Source of the DNA: an uncultured Clostridia bacterium
Lineage (GTDB): Bacteria; Bacillota; Clostridia; Christensenellales; UBA3700
NCBI GenBank assembly: GCA_945992255.1
Contig: CAMFVQ010000053.1
Coordinates: 1 to 44,652 of the forward strand
Length of the DNA: 44,652 nucleotides
Direction of reading: 5' to 3'
Part shown: piece by piece, positions 25,143 to 33,270 of the stretch
Numbering within the stretch: the stretch's first letter is position 1
Layout: each line of letters opens with the position of its first letter
Translations under genes and position numbers: made by a program
Notes under the pieces: generated by a model
Database searches by the model: none
Told to the model about the DNA's origin: nothing
What the model saw: only the letters and a program-made list of their open reading frames with translations

Positions 25143-25457
25143 TTATTTTATAGTATTTAATATTGCTTTTGCCAAATTTTCATCACATACGGACAAAATT
25201 TTGACATTTGTACGAGCTAGCGAATTGTTGAGGTGTTCAGCAGGCAGCACCACAATCTCGACATTGTTTCTCTCGGCGTACAAGTTTACTTGTTTGAGAG
25301 AATTTTGTCCAATTTGTTCATCAATCAGTATGACAAATGGTGCTTTTTTTGCCTTTTTCAGCATATCCAGTCCCCATATCACATTGCCGCTTTTGACTGC
25401 AAAGCCAACATAGGTATCAACCTTGTTGATGATTGGAGAATTGCTCGATAAGGTCAT
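25143..25457 (-). CDS. ylxQ: YlxQ, L7Ae-type RNA-binding protein
   Basis: This 104-residue protein of the L7Ae/L30e family (KVDTYVGFAVKSGNVIWGLD, then APFVILIDEQIGQNS) is related to the kink-turn binders YbxF and YlxQ of B. subtilis. Its target is not known. ATG 25457 has AAGGAG 6 nt upstream; longer frames lack it. It overlaps ylxR by 41 bp. The nusA-ylxR-ylxQ-infB order is conserved across Firmicutes. Confidence 0.9.
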   Translation of the reverse strand: MTLSSNSPIINKVDTYVGFAVKSGNVIWGLDMLKKAKKAPFVILIDEQIGQNSLKQVNLYAERNNVEIVVLPAEHLNNSLARTNVKILSVCDENLAKAILNTIK

Positions 25458-25686
25458 TATAAACTCCTTGTTCAATTTCGCACTTGAATGCTCTATTCAA
25501 AGCCTTAGTCTTTGCACATTTTTGCAAACATACCAAGTCATTGCATATATAAGCTCCCCTACCTGCCATTTTGCCGGTATAGTCCAAGCAAATTTTTCCG
25601 TCATTGCTTTTGACTACACGCACTAGCAAATTTTTAGGTTTCATAGTCCTACAAACTATGCACATTCTTTCGGGAATTGCTTTCAT
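25417..25686 (-). CDS. ylxR: YlxR (RnpM), RNA-binding regulator
   Basis: The 89-residue product has the YlxR signature PERMCIVCRTMKPKNLLVRVV and GRGAYICND. In B. subtilis this protein has been reported to bind RNase P RNA and modulate RNase P, hence the name RnpM; that role here is inferred. It has the cysteine pair CIVC plus two more cysteines at CNDLVC. The ATG at 25686 overlaps the nusA stop (TAATG), with GAGGA upstream. Confidence 0.92.
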   Translation of the reverse strand: MKAIPERMCIVCRTMKPKNLLVRVVKSNDGKICLDYTGKMAGRGAYICNDLVCLQKCAKTKALNRAFKCEIEQGVYNDLIEQFSNHQQG

Positions 25687-25687
25687 A

Positions 25688-26770
25688 TTATTCTGCGTCC
25701 TCACGCATTGCTTCCTCTACTAGGTCTTGCACTGAGCTGTATGGTTTTACATCGATTTTCCAACCAGTAAGCTTGGCAGCAAGTCTAACATTTTGACCAG
25801 CTTTGCCGATTGCAAGAGATAGTTTGTCATCAGGAACGATTGCTCTTGCAGTCTTTTCATCTTCGTTGACTTGAACCATCATAACTCTAGCTGGGCTGAG
25901 CGCACGAGAGATATATTCTGGAGCATCTTGACACCAACCGATGACATCAATTTTTTCGCCATTGAGTTGTTGAACGATAGAATTGATACGCATACCTTTG
26001 TTACCAATACAGCTACCTACTGCATCGATAGAACTATCTTCAGCATATACAGCCATCTTCGTACGATAACCAGCTTCTCTTACGATATGCTTGATTGATA
26101 CAAGACCAGCTTTAATTTCTGGCACTTCCATTTCGAACAATCTCTTTACGAAGCCGATATTTGCACGAGATACAAGCACTTGTGTAGAACCACGGCTAGA
26201 GGTACGAGTTGTCTTGACATATACTTTGATAACATCACCGATAGCATATTTTTCGCCTTTGATTTGGTCAGCAGGCATCATCACGCCTTCGAGTTGAGAA
26301 CCTGTCATCTCTACATAAACAGTGTCATTCTCGATTCTTCTTACGATAGCGTTGAGGATTTCGCCCTCTTTGTCGTTCATCTCTTCGATAACCATGCTCT
26401 TGTGGTGGTCGTTCAATCTTTGGGTAATCACTTGTTTAGCAGTTTGAGCAGCAATACGGCTAAAATCTTTTGGAGTGATATCTTCCTTAATCAAATCTCC
26501 TACCTTGTATGTGCTTTTGATAGCTACAGCATCTTCGAGAGAAATTTCCTTTTCTGGATCTTCTACCACTTCTACAACTGTCTTGTAAGCATAAAAATTG
26601 ATAGAATTTTTGGCATCATTTAGTACAACGATGACATTGCGAGCTTCGCCACTTTCTCTCTTGTATGCAGAAGCAAGTCCTGCTTCAAGTGACTCAATGA
26701 AAGTCTCTCTGTCGATCTTCTTTTCTCTTTCCAAATCAGAAAGTGCAGCAAAGAAATCTTTGTTAATCAT
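25688..26770 (-). CDS. nusA: NusA transcription factor
   Basis: NusA binds RNA polymerase and modulates pausing, termination and antitermination. The 360-residue product has the N-terminal polymerase-binding domain (about 1-125), an S1 domain (about 133-200) and two KH domains (about 200-345), with SRANIGFVKRLFEMEVPEI and GSCIGNKGMRINSIVQQLNGEKID visible. It lacks the acidic C-terminal repeats of enterobacterial NusA, as usual in Firmicutes. AGGAGG precedes the ATG. It lies 9 bp after rimP. Confidence 0.97.
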   Translation of the reverse strand: MINKDFFAALSDLEREKKIDRETFIESLEAGLASAYKRESGEARNVIVVLNDAKNSINFYAYKTVVEVVEDPEKEISLEDAVAIKSTYKVGDLIKEDITPKDFSRIAAQTAKQVITQRLNDHHKSMVIEEMNDKEGEILNAIVRRIENDTVYVEMTGSQLEGVMMPADQIKGEKYAIGDVIKVYVKTTRTSSRGSTQVLVSRANIGFVKRLFEMEVPEIKAGLVSIKHIVREAGYRTKMAVYAEDSSIDAVGSCIGNKGMRINSIVQQLNGEKIDVIGWCQDAPEYISRALSPARVMMVQVNEDEKTARAIVPDDKLSLAIGKAGQNVRLAAKLTGWKIDVKPYSSVQDLVEEAMREDAE

Positions 26771-26779
26771 TTTATCCTC

Positions 26780-27238
26780 CTAGAATTTGATTGCAGTACG
26801 AATCACTGCAATATCTTTTATATTTAACTTAATTGTTTTTTTGTCTACTTCTACTTCAACATTTTCCCCATCATAGCTGAGGAGTACACCCTCGAACTTT
26901 TTGAGTTTGTCGATTGGTTTAAAGAGTGACACTTCGACTTCGTTGCCGATATTTTTCAAAAAGTCCCTCTCTTTTTTGTAAGGTCTGTCAAGTCCCGGAG
27001 AAGATACATTGAGATTGTAAGCAGCTCCATAGGTTGGATCAAGCTCATCGAGCGGTGCATCAATAGCTCTGTGGATAGTCTCACAATCATCGAGGTCAAC
27101 TCCACCTTCTTTGTCAATAAAAATAGTAAGAGTCATCACATCATACCACTTCTTGTATTCTACATCAACGACTTCCATACCATGCTCGTTGACAATCTTT
27201 TCAACGACTGGATAAACCATATCTACAACTTTTGACAT
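26780..27238 (-). CDS. rimP: RimP, 30S ribosome maturation factor
   Basis: RimP binds early 30S intermediates around S12. The 152-residue product has an N-terminal alpha-beta domain with VYPVVEKIVNEHGMEVVDVEYKK-like sequence, the DLDDCETIHRAIDAPLDELD stretch and NLNVSSPGLDRPYKKERDF, then an SH3-like C-terminal domain. The start at 27238 has AAGGAGG close upstream. A 73-bp leader with a strong hairpin lies between its own promoter and the gene. Confidence 0.95.
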   Translation of the reverse strand: MSKVVDMVYPVVEKIVNEHGMEVVDVEYKKWYDVMTLTIFIDKEGGVDLDDCETIHRAIDAPLDELDPTYGAAYNLNVSSPGLDRPYKKERDFLKNIGNEVEVSLFKPIDKLKKFEGVLLSYDGENVEVEVDKKTIKLNIKDIAVIRTAIKF

Positions 27239-27266
27239 ATTCCCTCCTTTTGACTTTTGTAAAACA

Positions 27267-27292
27267 TTAGCGACCGCTTTCGCAGTCGCTAA
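27267..27292 (-). promoter_or_regulatory. Leader hairpin of the rimP-nusA-infB operon
   Basis: In the rimP leader, TTAGCGAC and GTCGCTAA pair perfectly, continued by TGC/GCG with one G-U pair, around a GAAA tetraloop: 11 pairs in all. On the minus strand ATGTTTTAC follows, a short T tract. It may be an attenuator, an autoregulatory site for NusA or IF-2, or an mRNA-processing hairpin. A role as terminator for the gene before it is also possible. Confidence 0.55.
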
Positions 27293-27318
27293 GTAGTCAA
27301 TAACTATCTTGTAAATAT

Positions 27319-27347
27319 ATCTTAACACCAAATAAACAAAATTGCAA
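27319..27347 (-). promoter_or_regulatory. Sigma-A promoter of the rimP-nusA operon
   Basis: TTGCAA (27342-27347) and TAAGAT (27319-27324) are spaced 17 bp apart, in the gap after the truncated polC gene. The predicted start near 27312 gives a leader of about 75 nt that contains the hairpin at 27267-27292. The operon can therefore be expressed without read-through from ispG. Confidence 0.5.
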
Positions 27348-27389
27348 GTATTTGTGACAAAAATGTCTATATTTTTATATTTATTTTAC

Positions 27390-28919
27390 TTATTTAAGTT
27401 GTAGTTTGTTGGCCTCTTTGATAAACAGTCTTGCAGTTGCCTCTGCGTCGAAGTATGCACGGTGAGCATTGTTGAGTTCTATACCCAACTTTTTGCAAAG
27501 AAAACCTAAGTTGTATCTGCCAAAACCGGGGAATGCTTTTTGGGCAAGTTGGAGCGAATCGTACACCATATTATCAAAACTCATACCAAGGCTTTTACAT
27601 TCTCTTTTGACAAAACTAACATCGAATCCAGCATTGTGTGCAACGATTATACAACCCTTGCAATAGTCCATAAAATCAGGCAAACAATCTTCGATATATG
27701 GAGCGTCAGCCACATCTTTGTCATAGATATTGTTGATAGAACTTGCACCTGCAGGAATGAGCATTTTTGGGTCAACCATAGTGCTATAATAGCTGACAAT
27801 TTCGCCCTTTACAAGCTTGACAGCACCTATCTCGATTATGCGGTCACGCTCTGTGTCCAAACCTGTTGTTTCGAGGTCGAATACTACCACATCACGATTT
27901 TCGAGTAGCTCACAAGTTTCTTCCAAAAAGTCCATAAGATTGGAGTTGCCACTGCCGTGATATGGCATTGGATATGACTTATTTTTCTTCTTTTGGGCAT
28001 CATAAGATGCTTTCATATTGGCTTGCATTTCATCAAAATCTATCTTACAATAATCAACTTTTTCCGCAAAAAGACACAACCCTTTGCGATAATCATCTTC
28101 TTCGAGCTTACCTTCGACTACCAGATATTGATCATTTTCCACACAGTCAAGGCATGCTTTTTTCTTGCTCCTGGTGAACACCATTATGTCCATAGTTCCA
28201 GTGGTATCATCAAGCGTAAAAGTATAAAAAACATAGCCTTTTGTCTTGGAAACTCTGCGAGTAAAACCACTCACACAGCCGCATACGCATACACTATCTT
28301 TTGGCTTGTCGTACCTCGATATATACCTTGGTCGGCTATCTATTCCACTGCCTTTGAGAGCGTGTTGGGCTGATATGTTGACAATGCCTCTATCGATATA
28401 AACATCTTCTTGTTTTACCAAAATTTCTCGTGTATCTTGTTTGCCAATTTTGACAAGATTTATGGCTATTTTGTCGGCAACAAAGTTACGATTTAGATAA
28501 TCAGTCATCTTGTCCACAATGCCTGATTTTTGCATATAATCACATACACAATCAAAGCATGGAAGTGTGATTTTTACAGCATTTTTGGATATGTTTACAG
28601 CTATATTTTCTTCATCGATTTGACCTATGAGAGCCTTGTTGTTTTCCACAAAATAATTCTTGACAACTCGCTTGATAATATCTTCATCAAGAGTGCTTTT
28701 TACATAGCGAAAATGTACAGCAAAAGTATCTGGCATCAGCTCTCTACAATTCTTTTCGAGGTCTTCTCTGACGTCATCATTCCACACTTTGTAGTCAATA
28801 TCATAAGGCAAAACAATCACCATTTCGACGCTAAAATTTTCTCTGTCGAACACTACTTCTTTTATGCGGACAAATGGGAATTTATTGTCGGTTTTTTCGC
28901 TAAGTTTTTTCAAAAACAT
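27390..28919 (-). CDS. PolC-derived exonuclease: N-terminal, OB and DEDDh domains, no polymerase
   Basis: The 509-residue protein matches the first part of Gram-positive PolC. Residues 1-200 resemble its N-terminal domain. An OB fold lies at about 208-295 (VCVCGCVSGFT, then LVVEGKLEEDD). A DEDDh 3'-5' exonuclease lies at about 343-505 with all catalytic residues: D348, E350, D433, H486 and D491. A linker of about 30 residues joins OB and exonuclease where PolC has the first half of its PHP domain. The second PHP half, palm, fingers and beta-binding region are absent, and the gene ends with its own stop before a new promoter. It lies at the usual polC position between ispG and rimP, with GGAG before the ATG. 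It may proofread in trans for a DnaE polymerase, or do repair or RNA-end trimming. It is not simply a DnaQ gene, because the PolC N-terminal and OB domains remain. Confidence 0.85.
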   Translation of the reverse strand: MFLKKLSEKTDNKFPFVRIKEVVFDRENFSVEMVIVLPYDIDYKVWNDDVREDLEKNCRELMPDTFAVHFRYVKSTLDEDIIKRVVKNYFVENNKALIGQIDEENIAVNISKNAVKITLPCFDCVCDYMQKSGIVDKMTDYLNRNFVADKIAINLVKIGKQDTREILVKQEDVYIDRGIVNISAQHALKGSGIDSRPRYISRYDKPKDSVCVCGCVSGFTRRVSKTKGYVFYTFTLDDTTGTMDIMVFTRSKKKACLDCVENDQYLVVEGKLEEDDYRKGLCLFAEKVDYCKIDFDEMQANMKASYDAQKKKNKSYPMPYHGSGNSNLMDFLEETCELLENRDVVVFDLETTGLDTERDRIIEIGAVKLVKGEIVSYYSTMVDPKMLIPAGASSINNIYDKDVADAPYIEDCLPDFMDYCKGCIIVAHNAGFDVSFVKRECKSLGMSFDNMVYDSLQLAQKAFPGFGRYNLGFLCKKLGIELNNAHRAYFDAEATARLFIKEANKLQLK

Positions 28920-29012
28920 TGTTTTCTCCGTGTTTGAATTGCTGTTATTATTTAGAATTATTGTAATCTTTACAACGCTTTATTTAATTTGTATAAAATA
29001 TTATTACAATAT

Positions 29013-29042
29013 TATATATTGCAAAACATTTTTATTTGACAA
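29013..29042 (-). promoter_or_regulatory. Possible promoter of the PolC-derived exonuclease gene
   Basis: TTGTCA (29037-29042) lies 18 bp from TATATA (29013-29018), with an overlapping TATAAT at 29011-29016 (20 bp). It would give a leader of about 90 nt. The 129-bp gap is very AT-rich, so chance matches are easy. Confidence 0.35.
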
Positions 29043-29048
29043 CTATAC

Positions 29049-30083
29049 TCAAAATTCTTCGATGAGCTGTCTAAGTCTTGGCAAAATTTGTTCATTTTCG
29101 ATTGTTTCTACCACTTTTCCATTAACAATGAGTGCAGATTTGCCTACTCCGCCAGCCACACCAAAGTCACAACCTTTGGATTCGCCTATACCATTTACAA
29201 CACAGCCCATCACTGCAATTTTGATATTTTTTTGCACATTTTGGCATAGTTTTTCTACTTGTTCTGCAAGCTCTTTGACATTGATATTTGTGCGAGCGCA
29301 AGTTGGACAAGCAATGACTTCGGCGAATGGTTTGTTATATTTATCCACCGCTTTAAGAATTTCGATACCTGCATAGATTTCTTTGACAGGATCATCGGTG
29401 AGCGAAACACGGATTGTGTCGCCTATGCCGTCCACCAACAAACTACCTATACCCACGGCAGATTTGACAAGTCCACGAGTATATGTACCTGCTTCGGTAA
29501 CACCAATATGCAATGGATAATCGCATGCCTCGGCAAGCAATCTGTATGCCTTGATCATCTTGGTAACATTGGAAGATTTGGCAGATATGATAATGTCATC
29601 AAAGCCACAATCTTCAAGTAGTCGAACATGCTCTAAGGCACTCTCTTTCATAGCAATTTCTAGTGGCAAGTTCTCATATTTTTTGTCCAAAGAGCCACCA
29701 TTGACACCAATACGGATAGGAATTTGTCTTTCTTTGAGATAGTGAGCTAGGTATTTTACATTGTCTAAGTTGCCGATATTGCCCGGATTGATACGAATTT
29801 TGCTGATACCATTGTCGGCGGACATAACAGCCAAACGGTAGTCGAAATGAATATCCGCAACGAGCGGAATATGAATCTGCTCAACAATTGGCTTGATTGC
29901 CAAAGCACTTTCCTTGTCCGGAACTGACACTCTAACAAGCTCACAACCAGCTTTTTCTAGCTCCAAAATTTGTGCTACAGTGCCATCGATATCACGAGTT
30001 TTGGTGTTGGTCATAGATTGAACAACTACACTGCCATCACCAATATTAAGATTGCCAACTTTTACTATTTTTGTCATACTCAC
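29049..30083 (-). CDS. ispG: IspG (GcpE), HMBPP synthase
   Basis: IspG is the iron-sulfur enzyme that converts methylerythritol cyclodiphosphate to HMBPP, the sixth MEP step. The 344-residue product has the N-terminal TIM barrel with VQSMTNTKTRDI, and a C-terminal cluster domain with cysteines in CPTCARTNINV and MGCVVNGIGES. The dxr-rseP-ispG order is the classic one. The ATG overlaps the rseP stop by 4 bp and has GGGGTG ahead of it. Electrons are expected from flavodoxin or ferredoxin. Confidence 0.97.
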   Translation of the reverse strand: MSMTKIVKVGNLNIGDGSVVVQSMTNTKTRDIDGTVAQILELEKAGCELVRVSVPDKESALAIKPIVEQIHIPLVADIHFDYRLAVMSADNGISKIRINPGNIGNLDNVKYLAHYLKERQIPIRIGVNGGSLDKKYENLPLEIAMKESALEHVRLLEDCGFDDIIISAKSSNVTKMIKAYRLLAEACDYPLHIGVTEAGTYTRGLVKSAVGIGSLLVDGIGDTIRVSLTDDPVKEIYAGIEILKAVDKYNKPFAEVIACPTCARTNINVKELAEQVEKLCQNVQKNIKIAVMGCVVNGIGESKGCDFGVAGGVGKSALIVNGKVVETIENEQILPRLRQLIEEF

Positions 30084-31189
30084 CCCAAAAAATGTACCAA
30101 ATCAAGCGTTATGGTCAATGCGAGCAGCAGCAACAAGCCCACTGCGTGTATAACACCCTCGACTTTTCGATTGACTGGTTTGCCTGCTATCCATTCGATA
30201 AGGCAAAATACAACTTTTGCTCCGTCCAATGCAGGAAGTGGCAAGATGTTCATAAATGCAAGCGATATTGAGAAAATACCAAGACCATACACAATGGCAA
30301 AAAAGCCACCTGAAGTCAATGTCGCAAGCATTGATATTGCAGTAAATGTTCCACCCAAGGTGTCACCTATCTTTGCTCCACCTGTAAATATACTACCTAT
30401 CGCCCTAAGCGATACGGCAATTACATCTTTTCCGAACACGAAAGAATGTCCAATAGCTTGGAAAAACGGCAACTTGACAAGGTGAATTTTTTCTCCAGAT
30501 AGCTCGATACCCAAGCCTTTGTAAGAAGCATCAACTTCATTGCCATTCTCGTCCACGACAATCTTTTCGACCAATCCTTTCTTTACATTTAGGTCGATGA
30601 TTTCGCCATTGCGGTTGATTGTCACCACCATTTCATCTTTGCCTTTCAAAAGTGCGGCAAAATTGTCATTGAGTAATGCATAAGCATTCTTTCCATCGAT
30701 TTTCAAAATAATATCATCTGGCTGGAATTGTTGAACAATAGCAGTTTCGCCATCGGCTTTGAAGTCGTAAACTTTGCCAACCACACGATTGACTTCGCCA
30801 TATCCCATAAAGAAAATGCTCAAAAAAATGATAGCAAAAATATAGTTGAACAACACTCCACTGACCAAAACAATAATTCTTTGCCAAGGCTTCTTAGAGT
30901 TAAAGTCGCCCTCTTGCACTGCTTCTAAATCTTCGCCTGCGAACTGACAAAAACCGCCGAGTGGCAAAGCTCTGACTGAGAAAACTTCGCCTGTTTGTTT
31001 GTTGGTACGAGAAAAAATCTTTGGTCCAAAACCTATCGCAAACTCATTGATTTTGAATTTCAAAATTTTGCCTGCCGTATAATGTCCTAGCTCATGTACC
31101 ATTATCATTATCATCAAGCAAACGATAGCTCCCAAGAAGTAGCCTATATATTTCATCACTTCTACAATAGTTACGCCTAGTAAAAACAT
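30080..31189 (-). CDS. rseP: RseP-type site-2 protease
   Basis: This M50 intramembrane metalloprotease cleaves membrane-anchored regulators and remnant signal peptides (RasP in B. subtilis). The 369-residue product has the zinc motif HELGH at 32-36 in its first membrane helix, a PDZ domain (about 125-215), and the third ligand region MNILPLPALDGAKV near 315-328 in the last helices. Here the usual final Gly-Gly is Gly-Ala. ATG 31189 has AAGGAG upstream and overlaps the dxr stop (TGATG). It is not SpoIVFB, which would be the pro-sigma-K processing enzyme. Confidence 0.95.
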   Translation of the reverse strand: MFLLGVTIVEVMKYIGYFLGAIVCLMIMIMVHELGHYTAGKILKFKINEFAIGFGPKIFSRTNKQTGEVFSVRALPLGGFCQFAGEDLEAVQEGDFNSKKPWQRIIVLVSGVLFNYIFAIIFLSIFFMGYGEVNRVVGKVYDFKADGETAIVQQFQPDDIILKIDGKNAYALLNDNFAALLKGKDEMVVTINRNGEIIDLNVKKGLVEKIVVDENGNEVDASYKGLGIELSGEKIHLVKLPFFQAIGHSFVFGKDVIAVSLRAIGSIFTGGAKIGDTLGGTFTAISMLATLTSGGFFAIVYGLGIFSISLAFMNILPLPALDGAKVVFCLIEWIAGKPVNRKVEGVIHAVGLLLLLALTITLDLVHFLG

Positions 31190-32331
31190 CAATTCTCCTT
31201 AAGCTGCTCGCTAGTCCAATTCCTAGCCAAGCTGTCATAGTGTCGCACAATGTCCACGCTACTGACCGCTTCATCGCCGCCAAGCTCTGCCATTGCACGC
31301 TCTATATAATATGAAAAATCATAGAATTTTATTTTGTTTTGCAAATATAGCGGAACTAAAATCTCGTTGACAGCATTGAAAATAATTGGATAAACTCCGC
31401 CGAGTTTTGCACATTTTAGAGCCAATTTCAAGCAAGGGAATCTATCAAAATCAGGCTCGGTAAATGTAAGATTTAGTCCAGCAAAAGACAATGGCGAAAA
31501 ATCAAAATCGCCCCTATCAGGATACAAAAGTGCAAGCTGAATTGGCAACTTCATATCAGGATAGCTCATTTGTGCAATCACTGAGCCATCAGAATAGCTT
31601 ATCATACTATGCACAATACTTTGGGGATGAACAACTACCTTGATTTGATCGGCACTCACGCCAAATAGGTGCTTAGCTTCGATGATTTCCAGTCCCTTGT
31701 TGACCAAAGTTGCACTGTCTATGGTGACTTTGTTGCCCATATTCCAAGTAGGATGTTTGAGTGCATCTTGACTTTTGGCATTCTCTAACTGTTCTTTGGT
31801 AAAATCTCTGAACGCGCCTCCGCTTGCAGTCAACAATATAGATGAGATTTTCTTAGATTTGTCAAAGTCCAAGCATTGCCAAATAGCACTATGCTCGCTG
31901 TCAACAGGTAAAATCTTTACGCCTTTTGAACGGGCGAGTGGCATAACTATATCACCGCCAGCTACAAGCGTTTCTTTGTTGGCAAGTGCAATATCGTTGC
32001 CTGCATTGATTGCATTGATAGTTGGCTCTAGTCCGCTTATACCAACTAAGCTGTTGAGTACAATATCGCATTGGACAGAAGCTAGTCTGAGTATTCCCTC
32101 ATCACCGCTCCACACTTCTCTGCCAATTCTATCTGACAATTGTTGTGCTTTTTGCTCATATTTGACAGCAATATACTGAGGCTTGAACTCTTTGATTTGC
32201 TCATATAGTAAGTCGATATTTTTGTCGCAACAAAGTCCAAGCACTGAGAGCTTGTCTGAGTATTGTCTTATTACGTCTAGAGTTTGGGTACCAATAGATC
32301 CAGTACTGCCCAAAAGTATAATCTTCTTCAT
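31189..32331 (-). CDS. dxr: 1-deoxy-D-xylulose 5-phosphate reductoisomerase
   Basis: DXR converts DXP to MEP with NADPH, the second step of the MEP pathway. The 380-residue product has the Rossmann motif LLGSTGSIGTQTLDVI (about 5-20), the NKETLVAGG segment, PVDSEHSAIWQCL (about 140-152) and ATLVNKGLEIIEAKHLF. The start at 32331 is preceded by GTGGA; an earlier TTG is less likely. A 10-bp hairpin lies in the gap after cdsA. Confidence 0.97.
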   Translation of the reverse strand: MKKIILLGSTGSIGTQTLDVIRQYSDKLSVLGLCCDKNIDLLYEQIKEFKPQYIAVKYEQKAQQLSDRIGREVWSGDEGILRLASVQCDIVLNSLVGISGLEPTINAINAGNDIALANKETLVAGGDIVMPLARSKGVKILPVDSEHSAIWQCLDFDKSKKISSILLTASGGAFRDFTKEQLENAKSQDALKHPTWNMGNKVTIDSATLVNKGLEIIEAKHLFGVSADQIKVVVHPQSIVHSMISYSDGSVIAQMSYPDMKLPIQLALLYPDRGDFDFSPLSFAGLNLTFTEPDFDRFPCLKLALKCAKLGGVYPIIFNAVNEILVPLYLQNKIKFYDFSYYIERAMAELGGDEAVSSVDIVRHYDSLARNWTSEQLKEN

Positions 32332-32380
32332 GCTGTCCACTTCCACCAACAAGCATAGCCTGTTGTGTATATTTTTGCCT

Positions 32381-32403
32381 TTTTATCCATCGAATGGATA
32401 AAA
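32381..32403 (-). promoter_or_regulatory. Hairpin between cdsA and dxr
   Basis: TTTTATCCAT (32381-32390) and ATGGATAAAA (32394-32403) form a perfect 10-bp stem with a 3-nt loop. No T tract follows on the minus strand, so it is not a good terminator. It may be a processing site or a site that separates translation of cdsA and dxr. Confidence 0.45.
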
Positions 32404-32408
32404 GAATT

Positions 32409-33269
32409 TTAGTGCATAATTTCTACGATTGAGATAACAAAGTATACGATAGGAATCATAAACAAAATGCTGTCCAATCTATCCATCATACCGCCGTGCC
32501 CCGGGAAAATCTTACCAAAATCTTTGATTTCCGCCTTGCGTTTGATCCAACTTGCACCTAGGTCGCCTAGCTCACAAATAACACCGCCTACAAGACCTAC
32601 AACGCCGTATACAATAGCTGACTTGACTTTGCTATCTAGAAGTTGGAGCGAGCCGACATTCTTGAAAACTTCCATACAGCCTGTATAATCAAACAAGATA
32701 AACACAAGCATAGCTCCAAGTATACCGCCAAGTACACCGCCAACTGCTCCGCTGATTGTTTTCTTTGGGCTTATCTCTGGACAAAGTTTTGGTCCACGGA
32801 ATGTGATGCCAACAAAGTATGCCATAGTGTCGGTAAGCACTGGCACCAGAAGCATAAGCATGATTGCAAGCATGCCATATTCCGAATGATTGAGCAAAAA
32901 GAATGGCGCAAACATTGCAATCGGATAAATGAATATCATAAATGTCGAGAGCAAATCTTTTAGCTCATATTTGTGGCTGAAAGTAAATATGATGATAGCC
33001 ACCATTGTAGCAAAAGCTATGCTCATCAAAATGCCATTTTCTTTGAAAATGACAGTGAGTGGATAGGTCGCAAGCGCAATGACAAGCACTGCCCAGCCTA
33101 TTGGATTGTATCCGCTCTTTTTAAGTGCGGTATACATTTCCCAAGCACCCAAAAAGCATACCAAAATGCCGATTACGTCGGCAAAAGATGTATGTATTTG
33201 TCTAAGTCCTAACAAAGTGCCGAACACTATGCCCAGCAAAACTACCGCAGTAGCAATTCTTTTCCACAT
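32409..33269 (-). CDS. cdsA: CdsA, phosphatidate cytidylyltransferase
   Basis: CdsA makes CDP-diacylglycerol for phospholipid synthesis. The 286-residue integral membrane protein has about eight helices and ends with the signature DFGKIFPGHGGMMDRLDSIL (about 250-269), with SWIKRKAEIKDFGK just before it. The pathway neighbour uppS precedes it by 1 bp. GAGGTT lies 8 nt before the ATG. Confidence 0.96.
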   Translation of the reverse strand: MWKRIATAVVLLGIVFGTLLGLRQIHTSFADVIGILVCFLGAWEMYTALKKSGYNPIGWAVLVIALATYPLTVIFKENGILMSIAFATMVAIIIFTFSHKYELKDLLSTFMIFIYPIAMFAPFFLLNHSEYGMLAIMLMLLVPVLTDTMAYFVGITFRGPKLCPEISPKKTISGAVGGVLGGILGAMLVFILFDYTGCMEVFKNVGSLQLLDSKVKSAIVYGVVGLVGGVICELGDLGASWIKRKAEIKDFGKIFPGHGGMMDRLDSILFMIPIVYFVISIVEIMH

Positions 33270-33270
33270 A

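Noticed and set aside
27239-27331. A longer rimP starting near 27331
   Set aside because: The extra codons lie over the promoter and leader hairpin; AAGGAGG stands directly before ATG 27238.
27332-28919. A frameshift or early stop in a full polC
   Set aside because: The bases after the stop hold a rimP promoter and leader, not polymerase sequence in any frame. The PHP half before the exonuclease is missing as well, so this is a domain-level loss.
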